Assembly: GCF_001721295.1 (NCBI RefSeq)
Contig: NZ_MDDS01000024.1
Coordinates: 62,001 to 126,000, forward strand
Length of the DNA stretch: 64,000 nt
Direction: 5' to 3'
Source of the DNA: Sphingomonas turrisvirgatae
Lineage (GTDB): Bacteria; Pseudomonadota; Alphaproteobacteria; Sphingomonadales; Sphingomonadaceae
Shown in pieces: positions 45,490-52,526 of the stretch. The position numbers and the translations under genes are program-made. The stretch's first letter is position 1, and the number at the start of each line of letters is the position of its first letter. The notes under the pieces were generated by a model, which did no database searches, had not been told where the DNA came from, and was given only the letters and a program-made list of their open reading frames with translations.

Positions 45490-45924
45490 ATGACCCGCCC
45501 TCGCATCACGCGCGGCGATCTCGATCGCAATCTCGGCCTGCGGTTGCGTCGTGCGCACGGGGCGGTCCAGCGGCATTTCCTCGACCATTTCAGCGAACTC
45601 GGCCTCACGCAGAAACAAGTGTCGGTGCTGTGGCTGACCGGCGATCATCCGGACCTGGCGCAAACCGATCTCGCTGCCGCGCTCGACATGGATCGTGCAA
45701 CCACCATGGCGCTGGTGCACGGCCTGGAGAAGCGCGGCCTGCTCGTCCGCCGCCCGTCCGCGACCGATCGGCGGCGCATCGCCTTTCGCCTGACCGACGC
45801 CGGGACCGCCGTGCTCGCGGACGCAAAGGCAGCGATCGTCGAGCATGAAGCGTGGCTGAAAGATCGTTTTACCGCCGGCGAGCTGAAAACACTCGAAGAA
45901 CTGCTTGCGCGCATCTACCGCTGA
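45490..45924 (+). CDS. MarR-family transcriptional regulator
   Basis: A 144-residue winged-helix regulator: HFSELGLTQKQVSVLWL, QTDLAAALDMDRATTMALVHGLEKRGLLVR and the wing DRRRIAFRLTDAG are typical. Such proteins commonly sense aromatic acids or CoA esters. It is 158 bases after the VanA-like gene and just before the AAHS carrier, whose promoter has the related GTATAACAA operator, so self- or neighbour-control is likely. Whether it is the equivalent of FerC, the MarR repressor of ferBA in Sphingobium SYK-6, cannot be decided here. Confidence 0.87.
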   Translation: MTRPRITRGDLDRNLGLRLRRAHGAVQRHFLDHFSELGLTQKQVSVLWLTGDHPDLAQTDLAAALDMDRATTMALVHGLEKRGLLVRRPSATDRRRIAFRLTDAGTAVLADAKAAIVEHEAWLKDRFTAGELKTLEELLARIYR

Positions 45925-45926
45925 AC

Positions 45927-45945
45927 TAGTTTGCCGGTATAACAA
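45927..45945. promoter_or_regulatory. Second-type 9-1-9 operator before the AAHS carrier
   Basis: TAGTTTGCC-G-GTATAACAA has a right arm identical to that of the site at 47340 and a degenerate left arm. It lies directly after the MarR stop and 27 bases before the carrier start. Confidence 0.5.
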
Positions 45946-45972
45946 TGACAGCATGAACGCCTGGAGGGGATG

Positions 45973-47301
45973 ATGGCCACCGATCCACGCGCGGTGATCG
46001 ACCGCGAACCGATGTCGCGATTCCAATGGGGTATCGTCGCGACGATGGTCGGGCTCAATGCGCTCGATGGGTTCGATGTCCTGTCGATCAGCTTTGCATC
46101 GCCCGGCATCGCCAAGGACTGGGGCATCGATCGCGCCGCGCTCGGCCTGGTGCTGTCGATGGAGTTGATCGGCATGGCGGTCGGCTCGCTGTTCCTGGGC
46201 GGCATCGCCGATCGGATCGGACGGCGCGCGACCATCCTGTCCTGCCTGGCGTTGATGACCATCGGCATGCTTGGTGCCGCGACCGCGCACTCGATCGAGA
46301 TCCTGTCGGCCTGGCGCGTGCTCACCGGCCTCGGCATCGGGGGAATGCTCGCAGCGACCAACGCGGCGATGGCAGAGGCTGCGAACGCGCGACAGCGCTC
46401 GCTGGCGGTCGTGCTGATGGCGGCAGGCTACCCCGTCGGTACCATTATCGGCGGCTCGATCTCGGCCGTGCTGCTGGCGCATTACGACTGGCGGGCGGTG
46501 TTCGTTTTCGGGGCGTTCTGTTCCGTGCTGTTCATTCCGCTGGTGCTGTGGCGCGCACCGGAGTCCGTGGCGTTCCTGATGCACAAGCGTCCGCCGGACG
46601 CACTTCACCGCATCAACGCGACGCTGACGCGCATGGGGCACCCGCCGGTCGATTCGTTGCCCGATATGGTGGCGGGCGCGCCGCGCAAGACGCCGCTGAT
46701 CGACCTGTTCTCCCCAACCCTGCTGCGCGGCACGGTGCTGTTGACGCTCGCTTATCTCATGCACATCATGACCTTCTATTTCATCCTGAAATGGATCCCG
46801 AAGATCGTTGTGGACATGGGCTTCCCGGCGCCGCAGGCGGCCGGCGTGCTGGTCTGGGCCAGTATCGGCGGCGCGGCCGGATCGCTGATCCTGGGCCTGC
46901 TCACCGGCAAGCTGCGCCTGCTCGGCCTTACCATCTTCGCCATGCTTGCCTCGACCGTGCTGGTGGCGGTGTTCGGACGTGCGCAGACCGATCTCACGTC
47001 GCTCTCGATGGTTGCAGCCATTGCCGGTTTCGCAACCAACGCCGGGGTCGTCGGCCTGTATGCCTTGATCGCCCAGTCGTTCCCGACCGGCGTGCGTGCC
47101 ACCGCAACCGGCTTCGTCATCGGCGTAGGCCGCGGCGGATCGGCCCTCGCGCCGGCGTTGGCGGGCTTGCTGTTCGCTGCCGGCTACGGGCTGCAAACGG
47201 TCGCGATCCTGATGGGCCTTGGATCTATCATCGGCGCCATCGCGCTGTTCGCCATGCGCGGATGGTCGGCGCCGCAGGACGCCGCCCTCGAAAGCCGCTG
47301 A
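45973..47301 (+). CDS. Aromatic acid:H+ symporter (AAHS-type MFS transporter)
   Basis: A 442-residue carrier with the AAHS hallmark LDGFDVLSISFASP in helix 1, loop motif ADRIGRRATIL and RVLTGLGIGGML. Relatives import protocatechuate, vanillate, 4-hydroxybenzoate or hydroxycinnamates. The ATG at 45973 is six bases from GGAG; an overlapping ATG at 45970 is too close. Upstream of the aldehyde dehydrogenase-ferB-ferA group, so hydroxycinnamate uptake is a good guess. Confidence 0.88.
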   Translation: MATDPRAVIDREPMSRFQWGIVATMVGLNALDGFDVLSISFASPGIAKDWGIDRAALGLVLSMELIGMAVGSLFLGGIADRIGRRATILSCLALMTIGMLGAATAHSIEILSAWRVLTGLGIGGMLAATNAAMAEAANARQRSLAVVLMAAGYPVGTIIGGSISAVLLAHYDWRAVFVFGAFCSVLFIPLVLWRAPESVAFLMHKRPPDALHRINATLTRMGHPPVDSLPDMVAGAPRKTPLIDLFSPTLLRGTVLLTLAYLMHIMTFYFILKWIPKIVVDMGFPAPQAAGVLVWASIGGAAGSLILGLLTGKLRLLGLTIFAMLASTVLVAVFGRAQTDLTSLSMVAAIAGFATNAGVVGLYALIAQSFPTGVRATATGFVIGVGRGGSALAPALAGLLFAAGYGLQTVAILMGLGSIIGAIALFAMRGWSAPQDAALESR

Positions 47302-47339
47302 CACGCGTGCGCTTCCCGAGACTTGCATCCGCCAAATTT

Positions 47340-47358
47340 ACGTTATAGAGTATAACAA
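47340..47358. promoter_or_regulatory. Second-type 9-1-9 operator before the aldehyde dehydrogenase
   Basis: ACGTTATAG-A-GTATAACAA contains the inverted repeat GTTATA-GAG-TATAAC. It ends 17 bases before the aldehyde dehydrogenase ATG, overlapping the probable promoter. Its 9-1-9 layout copies that of the island operator but the core bases differ. Confidence 0.7.
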
Positions 47359-47375
47359 TAAGGAGAGAGGCGCTC

Positions 47376-48800
47376 ATGGCAACGATGGCACCGCCGGCAC
47401 CCGGCACCAGCTTCACCCGCTTGAACCCGGTCACCGGCGAGGTTGCGACCGAAGCGAAGGCATTTACGGTGGCCGACGCGAATGTGGCCGTCGACGCCGC
47501 TGCAGCTGCCTTCCCGGCATGGTCGGCGCTGGGCCCCAACGCTCGCCGCGCCGCGCTGAACAAGGCGGCCGACGTGCTGGCGGGGAAGGTCGAGGATTTC
47601 GTCGATGCGATGAAGGGAGAGATCGGCGCGACCGAAGGCTGGGCGCGTTTCAACCACATGCTTGCCGTGTCGATGGTGCGCGAAGCGGCTGCGTTGACCA
47701 CGCAGATCGGCGGCGAGGTCATTCCGTCCGACAAGCCGGGCTGCATCGCCATGGCGGTCCGCGAGCCGGTCGGCGTGATGCTGGGCATCGCGCCGTGGAA
47801 TGCGCCCATCATCCTTGGCGTGCGCGCCGTCGCGACGCCGCTTGCCTGCGGCAACACCGTGGTGCTGAAGGCGAGCGAGCAGTGCCCGCGTACGCACAGC
47901 CTGATCGCCGAGGCATTCAACGAAGCGCTGCCCGAGGGCGCGGTCAGCATCGTGACGAACGCCCCGGCGGATGCGCCGGAGATCGTCGGCGCGCTGATCG
48001 ATAATCCACACGTGCGCCGCATCAACTTCACCGGCTCGACCGCCGTGGGGCGCATCATCGCCAAGCGCGCTGCCGAGCATCTGAAGCCGGTGCTGCTGGA
48101 ACTTGGCGGCAAGGCGCCGCTGATCGTGCTCGACGACGCCGATCTCGACGAAGCGGTCAAGGCCGCCGCGTTCGGCGCGTTCATGAACCAGGGCCAGATC
48201 TGCATGTCGACCGAGCGGATCATTGTGGTCGAGGCGGTCGCAGATGCCTTTGTCGAGAAGTTCAAGGCGAAGGTCGGCACGATGCCGGTCGGGGATCCGC
48301 GTGAAGGCAAGACCCCGCTAGGAGCGGTGGTCGATCAGAAGACCGTCGATCATGTCCGCAGCCTGATCGACGATGCGATCGGTGCCGGCGCGGTGCAGGT
48401 CAATGGCGGCGAGGCGAACGGCGTGCTGATGCCCGCGCATGTCATCGATCGTGTGACGCCGGAGATGAAGCTGTTCCGCGACGAAAGCTTCGGCCCGGTG
48501 GTGGGCGTGATCCGCGCGCGCGACGAGGCGCATGCGATCGACTTCGCGAACGACACCGAGTACGGCCTGTCCGCCGCGGTGTTCACGCGCGACACCGCAC
48601 GCGGCCTGCGCGTTGCCCGGCAGATCAAGTCGGGCATCTGCCACGTCAACGGCCCGACCGTGCATGACGAGGCACAGATGCCGTTCGGCGGCGTCAAGGC
48701 ATCGGGCTATGGCCGCTTCGGCGGGCGCGCCGGCATCGACAGCTTCACCGAACTGCGCTGGATCACGATCGAGACGCAGCCGGGCCACTATCCGATTTGA
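47376..48800 (+). CDS. Aldehyde dehydrogenase, vanillin/benzaldehyde type
   Basis: A 474-residue NAD(P)-dependent enzyme. Catalytic residues are C276 (NQGQICMSTE), E242 (LELGGKAP) and N142 (PWNAP), with the cofactor motif FTGSTAVG. It belongs near vanillin and salicylaldehyde dehydrogenases (LigV/Vdh type), which fits the FerB-like lyase next door because that reaction releases vanillin or 4-hydroxybenzaldehyde. AAGGAG precedes the ATG. Likely an operon with the two fer-like genes. Confidence 0.88.
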   Translation: MATMAPPAPGTSFTRLNPVTGEVATEAKAFTVADANVAVDAAAAAFPAWSALGPNARRAALNKAADVLAGKVEDFVDAMKGEIGATEGWARFNHMLAVSMVREAAALTTQIGGEVIPSDKPGCIAMAVREPVGVMLGIAPWNAPIILGVRAVATPLACGNTVVLKASEQCPRTHSLIAEAFNEALPEGAVSIVTNAPADAPEIVGALIDNPHVRRINFTGSTAVGRIIAKRAAEHLKPVLLELGGKAPLIVLDDADLDEAVKAAAFGAFMNQGQICMSTERIIVVEAVADAFVEKFKAKVGTMPVGDPREGKTPLGAVVDQKTVDHVRSLIDDAIGAGAVQVNGGEANGVLMPAHVIDRVTPEMKLFRDESFGPVVGVIRARDEAHAIDFANDTEYGLSAAVFTRDTARGLRVARQIKSGICHVNGPTVHDEAQMPFGGVKASGYGRFGGRAGIDSFTELRWITIETQPGHYPI

Positions 48801-48858
48801 TGAATAGCCGCACGGTCCGGCGCAGCGCCGGGCCGTCCAGCGCGAACGAGGAAGACCA

Positions 48859-49695
48859 ATGACCGAAACTTCGAGCAACGGCGTCGTCGCATATGACGTC
48901 GAGAACGGTATCGCATGGGTGCGTTTCAACCGTCCGGACAAGCGCAACGCAATGAGCCCGACGCTCAACCGCGACATGATGGAAGTGCTCGATCTCCTCG
49001 AATTTCGCGACGACGTCGGCGTGCTCGTCCTGTCGGGCGAGGGGCCGGCCTGGACCGCCGGCATGGACCTCAAGGAATATTTCCGCGAAACCGAGGCGAA
49101 GGGTCTGGCCGGCACGCGCAAGGCGCAGCGCGAAAGCTATGGCTGGTGGCGCCGCCTGCGCTGGTACCAGAAGCCGACGATCGCGATGGTCAATGGCTGG
49201 TGCTTCGGCGGCGGCTATGGCCCGCTGTTCGCCTGCGACCTCGCCTTTGCCGCGGAAGAGGCCAAATTCGGCCTGTCCGAGATCAACTGGGGCATCCTGC
49301 CCGGCGGCGGCGCGACCAAGGTCGCGCAGGAACTGATGCCGTTCCGCAAGGCGATGTATCATGCGATGATGGGCGAGACTATCGACGGCAAGACCGCAGT
49401 CGAATGGGGCCTCGTCAACGAGGCGCTCCCGCTGGCGCAGCTCAAGGACCGCGTCACGCAAGTCGCCAACGAGCTGCTCAAGAAGAACCCGGTGGCGCTG
49501 AAGGCGACCAAGGACGCGATGAAGCGTGTCGGCATCATGAGCTATGACGATGCCGAGGACTATCTGGTCCGCGCGCAGGAAGCGGCCAACAGCTACGACA
49601 GTGAAGGTCGCAAGGAAGGTATCCGTCAGTTCATCGATGAAAAGAGCTACAAGCCGGGACTCGGTGCGTACGACAAGGATCGCGTTAAGGCGTGA
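48859..49695 (+). CDS. ferB: Feruloyl-CoA (p-hydroxycinnamoyl-CoA) hydratase/lyase
   Basis: A 278-residue crotonase that hydrates feruloyl-CoA and cleaves it to vanillin and acetyl-CoA. NRPDKRNAMSPTLNR, WTAGMDLKEYFRE and MVNGWCFGGGYGPL match the characterised HCHL enzyme as I recall it. The residues known to act there, Y75, E143 and Y239, have counterparts Y74, E141 (SEINWG) and Y235 (AEDYLV). It lies between the aldehyde dehydrogenase and the CoA synthetase, giving the complete CoA-dependent, non-beta-oxidative route. Confidence 0.92.
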   Translation: MTETSSNGVVAYDVENGIAWVRFNRPDKRNAMSPTLNRDMMEVLDLLEFRDDVGVLVLSGEGPAWTAGMDLKEYFRETEAKGLAGTRKAQRESYGWWRRLRWYQKPTIAMVNGWCFGGGYGPLFACDLAFAAEEAKFGLSEINWGILPGGGATKVAQELMPFRKAMYHAMMGETIDGKTAVEWGLVNEALPLAQLKDRVTQVANELLKKNPVALKATKDAMKRVGIMSYDDAEDYLVRAQEAANSYDSEGRKEGIRQFIDEKSYKPGLGAYDKDRVKA

Positions 49696-49712
49696 TCTGA
49701 AGGGCAAGTCGC

Positions 49713-49803
49713 CATCACCCTTCCCACCCTCTGCGCGAGCGGGCCCCTTCCCTTTCCCTGTGGAAGAGGCAAGGAGGCGCGAAGCGCCGGAGGGGTGAGG
49801 GTG
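49713..49803. repeat. Dispersed palindromic intergenic repeat, copy 1
   Basis: An intergenic element with the core GGCGCGAAGCGCCGGAGG and flanking CCCTTCC/GAGGGTG blocks, lying between the ferB and ferA genes. Its right half, reversed, matches the element at 55276-55326. It looks like a small non-coding genomic repeat of the kind common in sphingomonads. Confidence 0.65.
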
Positions 49804-49837
49804 AACCGTCCTCGATTATTTTGACCAAGGGACCGCC

Positions 49838-51931
49838 ATGTCCGCCCCCGACCTTTCCCGCCTGCTCACCCCCCGTTCGGTCGTCATCGTCGGCGCCTCA
49901 CCGACCCCGGGCGCACTGGGCAACAGCGTTCTTCGCAACCTCGAGCGGCACGGATTTTCGGGCGACATCCACCTCATCAACCCAAAGCGGGACGAGATCG
50001 ACGGGCGTAAATGCCTGAAATCGATCGACGAACTGCCGGACGGCGTGGACGCGGCGGTGCTGGCGATTCCCGGTCCTGCCGTGCTGGGCGCGGTGCAGGC
50101 ACTCGCTGCGCGCGGCGTCGGCGCGGCAATCATCTTTTCGGCCGGCTTTGCCGAGGGCGGCGAGGAAGGGCTGGCGGCACAAGCCGAAGTCGCGCGTATT
50201 GCCGACGAATGTGGCATGGTGGTCGAGGGACCCAATTGCCTGGGCCTGGTCAACTATGCCGCCGGCGTGCCGCTGACTTTCGTCGAAACGCCGCCGCTTG
50301 ATCTCACCAACAAGCCCGCGGTGGGCATCGTCAGCCAGTCGGGCGCGATGGCAGTGGTACTCGCCCCCAATCTGATCGCCAAGGGCCTTGGTATCACCCT
50401 TTCGGTGTCGACGGGCAATGAAGCCGCATCGGGGGTCGAAGATTATGTCGAGTACCTGATCGGCGATCCGGCGACCCCGGCGATCGCGATGATCGTCGAG
50501 CAGTTCCGCCAGCCGGCACGCTTCCTTGCGCTCGCAGAGAAGGCGCGTGCTGCGGGCAAGCCGATCGTGCTGCTGCACCCGGGCACCTCGGCCGCCGCGC
50601 GCGAATCCGCGGCGACGCACACCGGCGCGATGGCCGGCGATTGGCAGCTGATGAAGGCCAAGGTCGAGCGCGCTGGCGTAATCCTGGTCGATAGCCTGGA
50701 AGCGCTGGGCGATGTCGTCGAGATCGCCGTGCGCGCCAAGCCCGTGCGTCCCGGCGGCACCGCGGTGCTGACGGAGAGTGGCGCGTTCAAGGCGCTGGTG
50801 CTGGATCTGGCGGAAAATATCGGGCTTGAGCTGCCGGCAGTCGACGGCGTGACCGCGGACGCGATGCGCGCAGCGATCCCCGACTTCATCCCCGTGTCGA
50901 ACCCGATGGACCTGACGGCCCAGGCGCTGGTCGATCCCGATCTCTATCGCCGCACACTCAGCCCGCTGCTCGCGGACGACAAGTATGCGGCGCTGGTGTT
51001 CGGCATCATCCAGACCGACCCGGCCACATGCGCACGCAAATTTCCCGCCATCATTGATGCGGTGAAGGCCCTTGCACCCGAAAAGCCGGTGATCTTCGCG
51101 GGCATCGACGAGGGCGGCGAGGTTCCGGCCCAGTATATCGCGGGCCTGCGCGAGATCGGAGTTCCCTATTTCCCTTCGCCCGAACGCGCATTCCGCGCGC
51201 TGCGCCATCTAGGCAGGTTCGCGATGCGCGACTTCGCTCGCGCCGATGCGTCACCGGTCCCGCTCGAACTGCCGTCGGGCGTAATTCCCGAACATCGCGC
51301 GAAACATCTGCTCAGCGCCGTCGGCATCCCCTTCCCCGCCGGTGGCTTCGCGGCGAGCGCCGACGAAGCCAAGGCGATTGCCGCCCAGGTCGGCTACCCC
51401 GTCGCCATCAAGGCGCAGTCTGCCGACTTGAGCCACAAGAGCGACGCCGGCGGCGTGCTGCTGGGTATTGCCGACGACGCGGCACTCTATGCGGCGTGGG
51501 CAGAACTCTACGGCAATGTCGCGGCTTACGATCCGGCCATCGCACTGGACGGTGCGCAGGTCGAGGCGATGGGCAAGCGCGGCGTCGAGCTGATCGTCGG
51601 CGCGCGCAACGATGCAGAGTGGGGTCCGGTCATCCTCGTCGGCTTTGGCGGGGTGACGGCGGAACTGCTGCACGATGTCCGCCTGCTGCCCATCGACCTT
51701 ACGCACGAGGCGATCGTCACCGAATTGCGCCAGCTCAAGCAGGCCGCGCTGCTCGGCGGTTATCGCGGTTCGCCCGCGCTCGACATCGATGCAGTGGCCA
51801 GGCTGATCGCCGGTCTCGGCCGCGTCCTTGCCGGAACGCCGAACATCCGCGAAATCGACCTCAATCCGGTCGTCGTCTATCCCGAGGGCGAAGGTGTGGT
51901 CGCGCTCGACGCGCTGATCCTGGCCGACTGA
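49838..51931 (+). CDS. ferA: Feruloyl-CoA synthetase, ADP-forming acyl-CoA ligase type
   Basis: A 697-residue ligase activating hydroxycinnamates with CoA and ATP. Domains in order: CoA-binding Rossmann (about 5-130), two succinyl-CoA-ligase-like domains (about 150-460) with the region ESAATHTGAMAGD that should carry the phosphohistidine, and an ATP-grasp domain (about 480-695) with GIPFPAGGFA and VAIKAQSADLSHKSDAGGV. This architecture is that of FerA in Sphingobium SYK-6, unlike the AMP-forming Fcs of pseudomonads. Separated from ferB by a repeat-bearing gap of 142 bases. Confidence 0.88.
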   Translation: MSAPDLSRLLTPRSVVIVGASPTPGALGNSVLRNLERHGFSGDIHLINPKRDEIDGRKCLKSIDELPDGVDAAVLAIPGPAVLGAVQALAARGVGAAIIFSAGFAEGGEEGLAAQAEVARIADECGMVVEGPNCLGLVNYAAGVPLTFVETPPLDLTNKPAVGIVSQSGAMAVVLAPNLIAKGLGITLSVSTGNEAASGVEDYVEYLIGDPATPAIAMIVEQFRQPARFLALAEKARAAGKPIVLLHPGTSAAARESAATHTGAMAGDWQLMKAKVERAGVILVDSLEALGDVVEIAVRAKPVRPGGTAVLTESGAFKALVLDLAENIGLELPAVDGVTADAMRAAIPDFIPVSNPMDLTAQALVDPDLYRRTLSPLLADDKYAALVFGIIQTDPATCARKFPAIIDAVKALAPEKPVIFAGIDEGGEVPAQYIAGLREIGVPYFPSPERAFRALRHLGRFAMRDFARADASPVPLELPSGVIPEHRAKHLLSAVGIPFPAGGFAASADEAKAIAAQVGYPVAIKAQSADLSHKSDAGGVLLGIADDAALYAAWAELYGNVAAYDPAIALDGAQVEAMGKRGVELIVGARNDAEWGPVILVGFGGVTAELLHDVRLLPIDLTHEAIVTELRQLKQAALLGGYRGSPALDIDAVARLIAGLGRVLAGTPNIREIDLNPVVVYPEGEGVVALDALILAD

Positions 51932-51934
51932 ACC

Positions 51935-52387
51935 TCAATCCGCGGCCGGGTCGCGCCGCTCGATCCGGCCCAGCAATTCGAGCAATGTCGCCTTCTCGGC
52001 GGCGCTGAACTCCGCCAGCATTCGCGCCTCATGCGTCGTGATGCGTTCCAGGCACTCGTTCAGCATCGAGCGCCCCGCATCGGTGATGCCCAGCGAAAAA
52101 GCGCGGCGGTCGGCCCGATCGACTTCCCGCGCAATCAGCCCGGCATCAACCAGCTCGTTGATCAGCGAAACCATGTTCGCGCGCTTGATGCCCAGCACGC
52201 GTCCGACCGCGCCCTGATTGATCCCGGGGCTGCCGGCGACGACCGACAGGATGCCGACCAGCACCTGGCGCATGCCGGTGCCTTCCATCGCCGTGGCGAA
52301 ATCGGCAGCAAATGCGCCCGAGGCGCGGCGCAGATGATAGCCCACGACAGGGCCGAGGGCGCCGATTTCGTTCTGTTCTCGCGACAT
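51935..52387 (-). CDS. MarR-family transcriptional regulator
   Basis: A 150-residue winged-helix repressor with INQGAVGRVLGIKRANMVSLINELVDAGLI and the wing DRRAFSLGITDAG. It begins at the ATG at 52387; the 30 extra residues of an upstream ATG cover the divergent promoter. It is convergent with ferA (three-base gap) and divergent from the second TonB receptor, so it may control that receptor, the fer genes or both. An equivalent of FerC is possible. Confidence 0.85.
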   Translation of the reverse strand: MSREQNEIGALGPVVGYHLRRASGAFAADFATAMEGTGMRQVLVGILSVVAGSPGINQGAVGRVLGIKRANMVSLINELVDAGLIAREVDRADRRAFSLGITDAGRSMLNECLERITTHEARMLAEFSAAEKATLLELLGRIERRDPAAD

Positions 52388-52526
52388 GACGATTGAAAAG
52401 ACATGTTTGCCGGGCGGCGTCAATTGTCGCTTCCGACCGATCAGATAATGTTGACGATCCAAACTGTTTGTGTTCATATCGATTCGTGAGCCGCGCCAAG
52501 CGGCCGCTCGAAATTGGGAGGGACGG

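Noticed and set aside
45253..47328. A 691-residue minus-strand frame opposite the MarR and AAHS genes
   Set aside because: The plus-strand genes have clear family motifs; this frame has none and is low-complexity Gln/Arg/His.
52460..52470. CAAAC-T-GTTTG inverted repeat between the second MarR and TonB genes
   Set aside because: Only five bases per arm, with no second copy seen and no match to the two 9-1-9 operator types; too short to call.
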